Assembly (NCBI RefSeq): GCF_001679725.1
Contig: NZ_CP016282.1
Coordinates: 868,001-932,000, forward strand
DNA from: Cryobacterium arcticum
GTDB taxonomy: Bacteria; Actinomycetota; Actinomycetes; Actinomycetales; Microbacteriaceae
Reading direction: 5' to 3'
Length of the DNA stretch: 64,000 nucleotides
A program made the position numbers and the translations under genes. Numbering within the stretch: position 1 is the first letter of the stretch; every line of letters begins with the position of its first letter. The notes below the pieces were generated by a model. It did no database searches. It had not been told where the DNA came from and saw only the letters and a program-made list of their open reading frames with translations. Shown here one piece after another: positions 1 to 10,871 of this stretch.

Positions 1-1
1 C

Positions 2-232
2 AGTGTGGTGCTGCCCGAGGGGCTCGGTCGCGCCGAGACCGCCCAGGCCGGCGAAACCCTCGGCGGGGCACTCGGGGTGGCCGGTGACCTTCCTGCCGCT
101 CCGGCGGCGGCGCTCGCCGAGTCGGCGAGGGCGGCCTTCGACAGCGGGGTGGGCGTGACGTCCCTCATCGCCGTGCTGCTGATGCTCGTCGCAGCGTTGG
201 CCGTGCACCGCAGCATGCGCCCCTCGCGGTAA
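2..232 (+). CDS. C-terminal end of a membrane transporter, probably MFS (partial)
   Basis: The reading frame is open from the window edge and ends in TAA, so only the last 76 or so residues are present. They comprise a Gly/Ala-rich loop, one strongly hydrophobic helix (SLIAVLLMLVAALAVHRSM) and a short basic tail. A long small-residue loop followed by a final helix and a short cytoplasmic tail is what the end of a DHA2-type drug exporter looks like, but any polytopic exporter could end this way. The family assignment is an inference from a small fragment. Confidence 0.5.
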   Translation, partial: SVVLPEGLGRAETAQAGETLGGALGVAGDLPAAPAAALAESARAAFDSGVGVTSLIAVLLMLVAALAVHRSMRPSR

Positions 233-258
233 GCCCGGGCCGGGGTGATACTCGGGGC

Positions 259-716
259 ATGACCTCAACCGGCAGTCACCGCACCCTCGCGCCCAGTCGT
301 CCGCCCGTGCGCTCCGGGACGGAGAAAACACTGATCACGGTGGAGGCCGTCACCAGCATCAGTGCGCTGGCCGGCGGGGTTCTGCTGATGCTCGCTCCCG
401 ACGGTTCGCTGCTCGCCGCGGACCCCGCCGCACTCGAGGGCAGCCCGTTCGGTGACTGGCTGCTGCCCGGTGCCGCGCTCACGCTCTTCGTGGGCGTGGG
501 GTTCGCCGTGGCCGCGGTTTGGCAGTGGCGCCGCGGGCCCTACGCCCGCTTCGTTTCGCTGGCCGCGGGTGTCGGGCTTGTGGTCTTCGAGATCGTGCAG
601 TTCACGGTGATCGGGTCGCATCCGCTGCAGGCCGTGTTCGGCGTGGTCGGCGCGGCCACGGCGTATCTGGCCTGGCGGTTGCCTGCGGCCAGGCACGGAG
701 CGACCGGCGCAACGCG

Positions 717-720
<4 letters not shown>
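259..720 (+). CDS. Hypothetical four-helix membrane protein
   Basis: The 153-residue product has about four hydrophobic segments, near residues 27-47, 68-88, 100-118 and 125-142. Between helices 2 and 3 there is a short basic loop ([11 protein letters not shown]). No catalytic motif or known domain is recognised. It starts at an ATG 27 bp after the upstream transporter gene, so the two may be co-transcribed, and its stop overlaps the end of the convergent copper ATPase by 4 bp. A role in transport or membrane stress cannot be argued from sequence alone. Confidence 0.6.
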
Positions 721-2959
<2,239 letters not shown>

Positions 2960-2963
<4 letters not shown>

Positions 2964-3223
2964 GCGGCGGCGCCCGCGTCGGCCGGGTCCTGCAGGTCGT
3001 AGCCGGCCTCATCCACGGCGGCCCGGATTTCGGCCCGGTCGGGGGACCCGGCGCTCGTGACGTGCACGGTGCTCGCTGCGCCGGCCACGAGGTCCACGGT
3101 CACCGCGCTCACGCCGGCGACCAGGGACACCTCCTCGATCACGCTGGCCACGCAGTGCGAGCAGGTCATGCCGCTCACGAGGTAGTCGGTGACGGTGTCG
3201 GAAGTGCTGTCGAGCTGAGCCAT
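2960..3223 (-). CDS. copZ: Copper chaperone, HMA domain (CopZ-like)
   Basis: This 87-residue protein is one ferredoxin-like heavy-metal-associated domain with the copper-binding motif GMTCSHC near residues 18-24. It would pass Cu(I) to the downstream ATPase. I chose the ATG at 3223 because the protein there begins just before the domain and an AGAAGG ribosome-binding site lies upstream. An upstream start at 3388 would add 55 unrelated residues and run across the operators. The gene overlaps copA by 4 bp and is first in the operon, divergent from csoR. Confidence 0.9.
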
Positions 3224-3278
3224 GGGACGAACCTTCTCGTGTTGAAACGGATGCTGACGAAACTGAGACGGGGTTTGG

Positions 3279-3294
3279 ATACCCCCTCCGGGTA
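3279..3294. promoter_or_regulatory. CsoR operator, copZ-proximal copy
   Basis: The sequence ATACCCCCTCCGGGTA lies between copZ and csoR. Its reverse complement matches the site at 3314-3329 at 14 of 16 positions. A G-tract flanked by TAC and GTA is typical of CsoR operators. CsoR would block transcription of copZ-copA until Cu(I) binds. The assignment rests on the pairing of the two sites and the adjacent csoR gene. Confidence 0.75.
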
Positions 3295-3313
3295 CTCTAG
3301 CGCACTTTCGTGA

Positions 3314-3329
3314 TACCGTGAGGGGGTAT
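3314..3329. promoter_or_regulatory. CsoR operator, csoR-proximal copy
   Basis: TACCGTGAGGGGGTAT is the second copy, inverted relative to the first and 35 bp away. It lies 27 bp upstream of the csoR start codon, so it probably gives autoregulation of csoR. Confidence 0.75.
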
Positions 3330-3356
3330 AGGGCCAGCCGACACCAGGAGCACACC

Positions 3357-3701
3357 ATGACGACCGACGCCGCCGTTCCCGACGCCATCGATCCCCACGC
3401 CGACCATTCCCACGACGGTCCGCACGGCTACATCTCCAACAAGGACGACTACCTCAAGCGCCTGCGCCGCATCGAGGGCCAGGCGCGGGGCCTGCAGGGC
3501 ATGGTCACCGACGACAAGTACTGCATCGACATCCTCACCCAGGTCTCGGCCATGACCAGCGCCCTGCAGTCCGTGGCACTCGGCCTGCTGAACGACCACC
3601 TGAGTCACTGCGTCGTCGACGCCGTCGCGACGGGCGGCGAAGAGGCTCAGCTCAAGCTCAAGGAGGCCGGCGACGCCATCGCCCGGCTGGTGCGCTCCTA
3701 A
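3357..3701 (+). CDS. csoR: Copper-sensing transcriptional repressor CsoR
   Basis: This 114-residue all-helical repressor releases DNA when Cu(I) binds. The ligand set is visible as Cys56 (DKYCIDI), His81 and Cys85 (NDHLSHC), with spacings of 25 and 29 residues as in the characterised Mycobacterium CsoR. The family segment RLRRIEGQARGL precedes it. The His-rich N-terminus (DPHADHSHDGPH) may also bind metal. The ATG at 3357 follows an AGGAG site; an upstream start would overlap the operator. The gene is divergent from copZ-copA. Confidence 0.93.
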   Translation: MTTDAAVPDAIDPHADHSHDGPHGYISNKDDYLKRLRRIEGQARGLQGMVTDDKYCIDILTQVSAMTSALQSVALGLLNDHLSHCVVDAVATGGEEAQLKLKEAGDAIARLVRS

Positions 3702-3764
3702 CCCCTCGGGAATGGGCGCTGCAGCCGCTGGCATTCAAGCCGGCGTCGTCTCTAGGCTGAGCGC

Positions 3765-4952
3765 ATGACAGACGCGCCCGGCATCAGGTTCCACCGGCGG
3801 ATGACCGCGCGCGACACCGCAGAGCCGCACCGGGTGTCGAGCCCGCTCGAGCTGCTCTTCGACCTCACGTTCGTGGTGGCCGTGGCGCAGCTCGTGGTGC
3901 AACTCGCGCACGGCCTCGAGAACGGCCACGGGGTCGACGAGATCGCCCCGTTCCTGATGGTGTTCTTCGCCATCTGGTGGGCCTGGATGAACTTCACCTG
4001 GTTCGCCTCGGCGTACGACACCGACGACGTGCCCTATCGGCTGCTCACCCTGGTGCAGATGGGTGGGGTGCTGGTTCTCGCAGCCGGGGTGCCGGCCGCG
4101 TTCCTTGACCAGGATTTCCGGGCCATCACGGTGGGCTACCTCATCATGCGGTTGGCTCTCGTGGTGCAGTGGCTACGGGCCGGCGCCGAGCATCCGGACG
4201 GGCGCACGACGGCGTGGCGGTACGCGGCCGGGGTGAGCCTCGTGCAGCTCGGCTGGTTGGCCCGGCTGGCGCTGCCCGAGGAGTTCGGCCTGGCGTCCTT
4301 CATCGTGCTCGTGGTGCTTGAGCTCGCCGTGCCGCCGTGGGCCGAGCGATCCGGCAGCACCTTCTGGCACCCGCACCACATAGCCGAACGGTACGGGCTG
4401 TTCACCATCATCCTGCTCGGCGAGGGTGTGCTCGCCGCAATTTACGGCGTGCAGGATGCGCTCGAAGCGCGCGGGTTCAGCGGCGACCTGGTGCTCGTGT
4501 CCGTGGCGTCCTTCGTCGCGGTGTTCGCGCTCTGGTGGCTGTACTTCCTCGAACCGGCCGGGGAGGGGCTCTCGGTCAACCGCGGTCGCTCCTATCTGTG
4601 GGGCTACGGGCACTACGGGGTGTTCGTCTCGTTGGCGGCCCTCGGCGCCGGCCTTGAAGCGGCCGTGGCGGACGCCGGCCATCACGTCGAGGCATCGGCG
4701 ACGACCCTCGCCTTCGCCGTGGCGCTGCCCGTGGGTGTCTTCCTGCTGCTGCTCTGGGCCACTCACGCCGTGCTGGATACGCGGTCACAGGTGCGCCCGG
4801 CCGTGATCCTACCCTCGGCAGCGGCCGTGCTGCTCGTTCCGCTGCTCGCCGGCACGGTGGGGGTCACCGTGGTTGTGGTCGTCATCGCGGCGCTCTGTGT
4901 GCTCATCGTGGCGATCACCGTGGCCGACCAGTTGCGCCGGGCCCGCGGCTAG
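3765..4952 (+). CDS. ltrA: Low-temperature requirement protein A (LtrA) family membrane protein
   Basis: The 395-residue protein has about ten hydrophobic segments and the family's N-terminal signature (VSSPLELLFDLTFVVAVAQL, near residues 25-44), followed by an aromatic stretch IWWAWMNFTWFASAYDTDD. LtrA was first linked to growth at low temperature in Listeria; its biochemical activity remains unclear. The gene stands alone on this strand and overlaps the convergent downstream gene by 4 bp. Confidence 0.85.
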   Translation: MTDAPGIRFHRRMTARDTAEPHRVSSPLELLFDLTFVVAVAQLVVQLAHGLENGHGVDEIAPFLMVFFAIWWAWMNFTWFASAYDTDDVPYRLLTLVQMGGVLVLAAGVPAAFLDQDFRAITVGYLIMRLALVVQWLRAGAEHPDGRTTAWRYAAGVSLVQLGWLARLALPEEFGLASFIVLVVLELAVPPWAERSGSTFWHPHHIAERYGLFTIILLGEGVLAAIYGVQDALEARGFSGDLVLVSVASFVAVFALWWLYFLEPAGEGLSVNRGRSYLWGYGHYGVFVSLAALGAGLEAAVADAGHHVEASATTLAFAVALPVGVFLLLLWATHAVLDTRSQVRPAVILPSAAAVLLVPLLAGTVGVTVVVVVIAALCVLIVAITVADQLRRARG

Positions 4953-5536
4953 GGCTTGGGCACCCAGTAGCCCACCCGGCCCAGCAGCTGGGTCTCCCGG
5001 TCGGCGTCGGAGGGGACCTCCACCTCGGGTGGGAACACACCCATGGCCCGGAACCCCTCGACCTGCGGGCCGATCACCTCCCAGAGGGTCTCCACCAGCG
5101 GGGCGGGCAGCGAATAGTCCCAGCCGAGTTGCCGGGCGATCGACCAGGCCTGGAAGGCCCGGTAGATGCTCACGTGCTCGAGGTACTCCCGTAGCGGGAA
5201 GTCGCCGTAGCTGAGGTGCACGATCTTCTCCGGGTCGAGGTCCTCGCTCACGGCTCGGGTGGCCAGGTCGTTGAGCCGGTCGTACGCGGCGATCGGGTCG
5301 GCGCCGAGCAGGTCGCCGTCGTAGGTGCCGCCGGCGTCTTCGATGGTGCGACCCAGCAGCACATCGGGCACCCAGGCCTCGTCACGGGCGTGCGCGGCGA
5401 GCACATCGCGCAGGGTCGGGTCGGGTGTGGAGGACCACTCGGCCGGCGCCGGCAGGCTGAGTTGCTCGGGAGTGATCCGGTCGATGACGGAGCGCAACGC
5501 GGCATCCGCCTGGAGGAAGAGCTCTTTCTGCTTCAT
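4949..5536 (-). CDS. DinB / mycothiol maleylpyruvate isomerase-like protein
   Basis: The 195-residue protein follows the four-helix DinB pattern: an N-terminal helix with an aromatic/Leu face, the WSS..TLRDVLAAHARDE segment with a candidate metal ligand His (near residue 49), and a third helix EHVSIYRAFQAWSIARQLG. In the mycothiol-dependent subfamily the last helix usually reads H.WDLA. Here the His and Asp of that motif are Gln and Ser, so the metal site may be incomplete. Function is unknown; mycothiol-linked chemistry is only a family-level possibility. Confidence 0.65.
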   Translation of the reverse strand: MKQKELFLQADAALRSVIDRITPEQLSLPAPAEWSSTPDPTLRDVLAAHARDEAWVPDVLLGRTIEDAGGTYDGDLLGADPIAAYDRLNDLATRAVSEDLDPEKIVHLSYGDFPLREYLEHVSIYRAFQAWSIARQLGWDYSLPAPLVETLWEVIGPQVEGFRAMGVFPPEVEVPSDADRETQLLGRVGYWVPKP

Positions 5537-5588
5537 GCTGGCACGCTAGCACCGGCCCCGTACAGGACGGCAGCGGTAAAGTCTGCAT

Positions 5589-6554
5589 GTGCCCGTCCCG
5601 TTCTATACCTCCGAAGTCACCGACGCGATCGTGGGGTTCCTCGACCCGGCCGCACGCAAGAATCTCGGCATCGCCGTGGCGTTGCTGGGCACGATCTTCC
5701 TGGCCCTCGGGGCACAGCTGCAACACCGCGGGGTGGGCAAGGCCGCCCGGATCCGCGCGTCCGACCGGCAGCGGATGAGCGCCGGCCAGCTCCTCGCCCT
5801 GCTGCGGCGGCCGTCCTGGCTGCTCGGCACCCTGCTGCTGGGCTGCGCGATCCTGCTGCAGCTCACCAGCCTGGGCCTGGCGCCGCTGCTCGTGGTGCAG
5901 CCCCTCGGGGTGGCCGCTCTGGTGCTCTCCACCGTCGTCGACTCCCGGCTCGCGCACACCCGGCTCGACGGCACGGTGTTGCGCTCGGTGGCGCTCTCGG
6001 TGGGCGGGATCGTCGTCTTCGTGACCATCGCCGCGGTGTACGCCGCCGACCGGCCCATCCAGCCGCCGCAGGTGACCATCATCCTGATCCTGCTGGCAGC
6101 CGTGCTGGTGGGCTTCGGTCTGGTGTTCGTGTTCCTGCGCGCCCGGCTCACCGCCGTGGCCTGGGTGGTCGGCGCCGGAGTTCTCTACGCCTTCGTCGCC
6201 ACGCTCGCCAAGCTCACCATCACCCAGCTCGTGTCCGGCCAGATCTCGCTGCTCACCCTGCTGTGCGTGGGCGGCGTTCTCACTGCGGCCGTTGTCGGCG
6301 GCATCTTCGTGCAGATCGCCTACTCCTCCGGGCCGCCCAACCTGGTCATCGCCGGGCTGACCGTGGTGGACCCGCTCGTGGCGGTCGGCATCGGCATCGT
6401 GGTGCTGGGCGAGGCCTCCGCCGCGCCGCCTTACGCGCTGGTGGCCTTCGTGCTCGCCGGTGCCGTCGCCGCGTACGGCGTCGTCGGGCTGTCCCGGCAC
6501 CGGCCGCAGTCGACGCTGGAGCCGGCGCCGCTGACTCAAACGCCGCCGGAGTAG
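5589..6554 (+). CDS. DMT-superfamily multispanning transporter (NIPA/EamA-like)
   Basis: The 321-residue protein has nine or ten hydrophobic helices with the first near residue 25. Features such as LTSLGLAPLLVVQPLGVAAL and YSSGPPNLVIAGLTVVDPLV resemble the drug/metabolite transporter fold, especially the NIPA-like branch in which each half carries a V(Q/D)PL turn. The substrate cannot be predicted. It uses a GTG start, with an overlapping ATG in another frame 2 bp upstream that gives only a short product. Confidence 0.75.
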   Translation: MPVPFYTSEVTDAIVGFLDPAARKNLGIAVALLGTIFLALGAQLQHRGVGKAARIRASDRQRMSAGQLLALLRRPSWLLGTLLLGCAILLQLTSLGLAPLLVVQPLGVAALVLSTVVDSRLAHTRLDGTVLRSVALSVGGIVVFVTIAAVYAADRPIQPPQVTIILILLAAVLVGFGLVFVFLRARLTAVAWVVGAGVLYAFVATLAKLTITQLVSGQISLLTLLCVGGVLTAAVVGGIFVQIAYSSGPPNLVIAGLTVVDPLVAVGIGIVVLGEASAAPPYALVAFVLAGAVAAYGVVGLSRHRPQSTLEPAPLTQTPPE

Positions 6555-6665
6555 AGACTGCCGGACAGGCGCCCCTGCCTGGCCCGAGCCCCACACTGGC
6601 AATACCCTCCGAAAGCACGGTCGAATCACGGAGGGCGCCCAGACAACGTCGGTAGCATCAATTTG

Positions 6666-7460
6666 ATGTCAACCGTTCATTCGAAAACCCACCGCGTAGG
6701 CCGGTCTTTCGTCGTACTCGGTGTGCTGCTGTTCGTCCTCACGGGGTGCGGGGCGGCCGGGGTGGCCCAGAGCTCTCTGGTGACGTCGTCCGAGACAGAC
6801 GACACCACTGAGGCGACCTCGACCGACGATGCCGACGATGCCGGGGAACCGGCCGCAGAGGCCACCGGCTGCCCGGCCACGCCGGCCGAGATGCCGGCCG
6901 GCGTCGTCAGCGCCGAGATCGCGGATGTCGACGGCGACGGCGAGAACGACACCGAGTGGTACTCCGAAGCCAGCTCTCCCTTCATCTACGGCATCACCAC
7001 GGCTTCCGGTGCCACTCACACGCTCACCGACGATCTGGCCGGGCCGGGCGCGCACAGCGGGTGGACGGCGGCCCTGCACAATGGTGTGGTGGTCACGGTT
7101 CTCGACGACGGTCGCAGCGCCAGCCTGCACGCGTTCGTGGACTGCGAATACGTCACCCCGATCGGCGTGGACGGCCGGCCGTACACCTTCGACATGCAGA
7201 ACTTGCGCGGCAACGGCACCGGCGTCGGCTGCCTCGAGGTGGAGGGCGGGCTCGAACTGAACGGCCTGCAGGTCGCCGAAAAGCACGGGGACACGTACGC
7301 CCTGATGGCCACAGGGATCACGGTCTCCGAGAACGGGCTGTCCGCCATGAACGGTTACACGGCCGTGTCGGGCTCGGTGCCGGAGGACGATCGCCGGGTT
7401 ACCGCAGCGCAGACCTCGTCCTGCGCCAACGCGGCCGTCGTGAGCACCAGCGGTCAGTAG
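6666..7460 (+). CDS. Predicted lipoprotein with acidic repeat-like loop
   Basis: The product is about 264 residues. It begins with a basic N-terminus, a hydrophobic stretch and the lipobox LTGC near residue 27, so it should be lipidated and anchored outside the membrane. A Thr/Asp/Ala-rich linker follows, then DVDGDGENDTEW near residue 96, which looks like a calcium-binding FG-GAP/EF-hand-type loop. The rest is beta-rich with paired cysteines. I prefer the ATG at 6666 over the TTG one codon upstream. No specific family is recognised. Confidence 0.7.
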   Translation: MSTVHSKTHRVGRSFVVLGVLLFVLTGCGAAGVAQSSLVTSSETDDTTEATSTDDADDAGEPAAEATGCPATPAEMPAGVVSAEIADVDGDGENDTEWYSEASSPFIYGITTASGATHTLTDDLAGPGAHSGWTAALHNGVVVTVLDDGRSASLHAFVDCEYVTPIGVDGRPYTFDMQNLRGNGTGVGCLEVEGGLELNGLQVAEKHGDTYALMATGITVSENGLSAMNGYTAVSGSVPEDDRRVTAAQTSSCANAAVVSTSGQ

Positions 7461-7500
7461 CGCTCACGCCTGACGGGGCGGACCAGGGCGGCGCATCCGC

Positions 7501-8292
7501 TCACCGGCCGCGTTCGTACCGGCTCAGGTTGAGGGTTTCGTCGGCCTGGGCCTCGTCCCAGCCCCGCATCGGGTTCAGCCAGAGGAGATCGGCCATGGTG
7601 ATGCTGAACCGGTCGGCGATGGTCTCCAGGGCGTCGAGTGGAGCCACCACGTACCCCGACGGGTTCCCCGCGCTGTCGTAGATCACGGTTCCTCGGGCGG
7701 TGGGCACCTCGCCCGTATCCCTGACCGCCAGGTCGGGGTGCAGATCCGGCATCGTCCAGGCGAGTTCGGCCGTGGCCAGCACCCGCCCGAAGGTGATGCC
7801 GTCGACCTGTTCCCAGAGCACGGCCGTGCGCATCCAGCTGGGGTCGTTGGTGATCAGCTGGTCGCCGTACCCGTTGCCGGAGGCGATGTCGAAGGTCTGC
7901 CGGTCCTCCGTGCGCACCGGGGTGTCGGCGACGTAGCTGCGCGCGGTGCGGAAACGGCCCGTCGACGCGTCGTGGGGGAGGGCATTGAGCTCGAGGGTCA
8001 CGGTGCTCTCGGTGGGGCCGAGATCGAGGTTCAGCACGCTCAGGGTCAGCCGGCCGGAAGCCGTGCTGATCTCGACGCCTCCCGAAACGGGAACCTTGGT
8101 GCTGGCGTCGAAGGTGCCCGTGCCCAGCACGGTGCCGGCAGCCAGCTCGTACAGCTCGGTGATGGGCTGGGGAGCCAGACCGGCGGCGCTCGGGCTGGGA
8201 GAAGGGACGAGCCCCTGACCGGCCGTACACCCGCTCAAAGCAGCCAGGACCAGCGCCGTGCCCCACACTCGCCATCGCGTCGCACCCGTCAT
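7501..8292 (-). CDS. Predicted lipoprotein with C-terminal LysM-like segment
   Basis: The 263-residue protein has a signal peptide ending in the lipobox LSGC near residue 21, then a Ser/Pro linker. The middle is a beta-rich region of unknown family. The C-terminal 40 residues (VVAPLDALETIADRFSITM...LLWLNP) follow the LysM pattern, in which a helix-containing module binds peptidoglycan. A surface role tied to the cell wall is a reasonable inference. The ATG at 8292 is used; in the same frame, codons further upstream would place about 49 non-signal residues before the signal peptide. Confidence 0.7.
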   Translation of the reverse strand: MTGATRWRVWGTALVLAALSGCTAGQGLVPSPSPSAAGLAPQPITELYELAAGTVLGTGTFDASTKVPVSGGVEISTASGRLTLSVLNLDLGPTESTVTLELNALPHDASTGRFRTARSYVADTPVRTEDRQTFDIASGNGYGDQLITNDPSWMRTAVLWEQVDGITFGRVLATAELAWTMPDLHPDLAVRDTGEVPTARGTVIYDSAGNPSGYVVAPLDALETIADRFSITMADLLWLNPMRGWDEAQADETLNLSRYERGR

Positions 8293-8437
8293 CGTGACCC
8301 CCCGGCTGCAATCTAGCAGTGGCCTGGGCCGGCACAGAGCGCCATGGGAATTGCAAAGACGACGTGCACCTGAAATTCTATGGAGTGGGGGGCTTCGAGC
8401 GCGAGGTCCAATCGGACACGACGGAGAGAGCGCGACC

Positions 8438-8887
8438 ATGACGCAGCGGGGGCTCGGGGCGACACACGGCCGGGTGGTACGGCTTGTGCCCGACTATGCG
8501 GGCACGGTGCTTTGGTTTCCGCATCCGGTGGCCTACGTGCACACCCGGCTGCATCCCGATCTGATCACCGACCTGATCCGCTGGGAGCTCGGGTACTACG
8601 ACGCCCTCGACGCCGGCTTCAACTGGCAGAGCCCAGCCCACGCCAGCGCCTTCACGAGCGACGGAGTCGGCCTCGCCTTGCGCCTGGCCGTGCAGCTGGG
8701 CGCCGGCTTCGACGTCGAGTTCGCAACCTACGAAGCGGGCGTGGCCAGCCGACGGTTCCGCAGTGAACTTCCGGCCGACAACCCGCGCGCCGCGGCGGCC
8801 TTCACCGCGCTGTCCGCCCGGCCGGCGGCCAGCTGGGCTCCCACCGGATGGTCGACTCGGGCGCTGCGCGACACCATCGGACTGTGA
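8438..8887 (+). CDS. Hypothetical protein
   Basis: The 149-residue product has no signal peptide or membrane helix. Its composition is Ala, Arg and aromatic rich, with segments such as VLWFPHPVAYVHTRLHPDLITDLIRWELGYYD. No domain is recognised. The ATG at 8438 is preceded by GGAGAG. It lies between a divergent lipoprotein gene and a convergent ABC-F gene, so it is a single-gene unit. Confidence 0.6.
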   Translation: MTQRGLGATHGRVVRLVPDYAGTVLWFPHPVAYVHTRLHPDLITDLIRWELGYYDALDAGFNWQSPAHASAFTSDGVGLALRLAVQLGAGFDVEFATYEAGVASRRFRSELPADNPRAAAAFTALSARPAASWAPTGWSTRALRDTIGL

Positions 8888-8920
8888 TCCCGGCGCTGAC
8901 CCTAGTCACGGCCCCTCGCG

Positions 8921-10570
8921 TCACGGCCTCGGGCCTTCCTGCGCCTGCCCTGATGGCCGCTCCTCGCTGAGTCGCCCGTCGGCGTCGAGGGTGAGCCAGT
9001 CGGTGATGCCCAGCCGGCCGAGGAAGACGTCGTCGTGGCTGACCACCAGCAACCCGCCGCGGTAGGAGCCCAGCGCCCCGACCAGCTGGTCGACACTCTG
9101 CCGGTCGAGGTTGTTGGTGGGCTCGTCGAGCACGATCAGCTGCGCAGGCGGGTCGGCCAGCAGCAGTCGGGCCAGACAGACCCGGAAGCGCTCACCGCCG
9201 GACAGGCTGCGCACCGGCCGCCCCACTGCATCCCCGCGCAGCAAGAACCGGGCGAGCCGGCCGCGCAGCTCACCGGGGGACGCCTGCGGGGCCGAGGCGC
9301 CCAGATTCTCCAGGGCGGTGAGCTCCTCGTCGAGCCCGTCGAGCCGTTGGCTGAGGTACCCGATGCGCTCGGTGTGCGCGATCGCGGTGGCCAGGCCCTG
9401 CCGGGCCGTCTGGGGATGCACCAGCGTCTCGAGCAGGCTCGTCTTACCCACTCCATTGGGCCCGGTGAGGGCCACGCGGGCCGGGCCGTGAAGCAGGAAC
9501 GTGCGGTTGCTGCCGGCGAGCTCGGCCAGCCGCTTACCGCTGGGCACCTGCGGGTCGGGCAGGTCCACGTGGATGTTCTCGTCCGAGCGCACCCGAGCGG
9601 ATGCGTCGGCCGCCGCCCTGCGGGCATCCGCCACCTTGCCGTCGGCCTCGCGGTGCAGCTTGCCCGCCGACACCTGTGCCGCGGACTTGCGCAGCCCCAT
9701 CACGATCTTGGGCACGCTCTTGTTCTCGTACTCGCTGCGCGCGAAGCGGCTGCGGCGGGCGAGCTTGGTCTCGGCCTCGATGCGCTGGGCCTTCTCCTTC
9801 TTCACGGCCTGGTCGGCGGTGCGCTGTGCCTGCACCGCGGCGGTTTGTTCGCGGTCGCGGTGCTCGAGGAAGGCGCTGTAGGGTCCGCCGAAGACCGTGA
9901 GGCCGCCCGCGTACAGCTCAGCGGTGTCGTCCATGAGCTCGAGCAGCGCGGTGTCGTGGCTGACCACGACGAGCGCGCCCGGCCAGGAACGCACCAGGGT
10001 CGCCAGCCGGGCACGGGCCGCTCGGTCGAGGTTGTTGGTGGGCTCGTCGAGCACCGTGATGGGCGCGTTCCTCAGGCGAAGGCCCGCAACGGCCACCAGG
10101 ATGGCCTCGCCACCGGACATCGCGCCGACCGGCCGGTCCAGGTCGGCCTCGGCCAGCCCCGCCGAGCGCAGCGCCTCGCCGGCCTGGCTCACCAGGTCCC
10201 AATCGTCGCCGAGTACGTCGAAGTGCCGCTCCTCGACGTCGCCGGCCTCGATCGCCCGCAGCGCGTCGAGCTTGGCGCGCACCCCGAGCAGGTCGGCCGC
10301 CGTGGCGGTCACACCCAGGGTGAGCGTCTGCGGCAGGTAGCCGACATCGCCGGACAGCACGACGCTGCCCGTGCTGGGGCGCAACTGGCCGGAGATCAGT
10401 TGCAGCAGGGTGGACTTGCCGGAGCCGTTGGCGCCGACCAGGCCGGTGCGGCCCCGGCCGAAGGCGGCGGTGAGGCCCGTGAGAGCGGCGGAGCCGTCAG
10501 GCCAGGTGAGGCCCACATCCGTCAGAACAATGGTCGAAGCGTGTGCAGCTGAAGTGTGTGTCGCAGCCAT
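8921..10570 (-). CDS. ABC-F family ATPase (ribosome-associated)
   Basis: The product is about 549 residues with two ATP-binding cassettes in one chain and no membrane helices, which defines ABC-F. Walker A motifs are GANGSGKST (first half) and GPNGVGKTS (second half). The signatures are MSGGEA and LSGGER, and both halves have LDEPTNNLDR. The interdomain linker is charged and Lys/Arg/Glu rich (KKEKAQRIEAETKLARRSRF), like the segment that reaches the ribosomal P-site tRNA. It may be a translation factor or an antibiotic-resistance protein; sequence alone does not decide. The ATG at 10570 follows GGGGAG. Confidence 0.85.
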   Translation of the reverse strand: MAATHTSAAHASTIVLTDVGLTWPDGSAALTGLTAAFGRGRTGLVGANGSGKSTLLQLISGQLRPSTGSVVLSGDVGYLPQTLTLGVTATAADLLGVRAKLDALRAIEAGDVEERHFDVLGDDWDLVSQAGEALRSAGLAEADLDRPVGAMSGGEAILVAVAGLRLRNAPITVLDEPTNNLDRAARARLATLVRSWPGALVVVSHDTALLELMDDTAELYAGGLTVFGGPYSAFLEHRDREQTAAVQAQRTADQAVKKEKAQRIEAETKLARRSRFARSEYENKSVPKIVMGLRKSAAQVSAGKLHREADGKVADARRAAADASARVRSDENIHVDLPDPQVPSGKRLAELAGSNRTFLLHGPARVALTGPNGVGKTSLLETLVHPQTARQGLATAIAHTERIGYLSQRLDGLDEELTALENLGASAPQASPGELRGRLARFLLRGDAVGRPVRSLSGGERFRVCLARLLLADPPAQLIVLDEPTNNLDRQSVDQLVGALGSYRGGLLVVSHDDVFLGRLGITDWLTLDADGRLSEERPSGQAQEGPRP

Positions 10571-10871
10571 GGGGCTCCCCGTCGTCAGTGAATGCACTGA
10601 CCCCGGATGCCGCGGCGCGGCCGATCGACGGGTGTCAGCGCGTGAGCGCGAAAACGGCGAAGAACTTCACTGGTTGAGCCTGACTCTGGGGGACGGGACC
10701 GTTCCAGTCTGGCATGGACCGGGCGGTGTCGTCCATGATTCCCCGTAGGAGAGACACCGCGCGGTCGGTGGAGCGAGGGGATCGCTCTGTGGCAGATCAC
10801 AGTGTCAGGTCGAGACTAGTCAACCTCCGCGCGCTACCCTGAGGCCAAAGCGAGAGATTGCGGGGCGTGCG

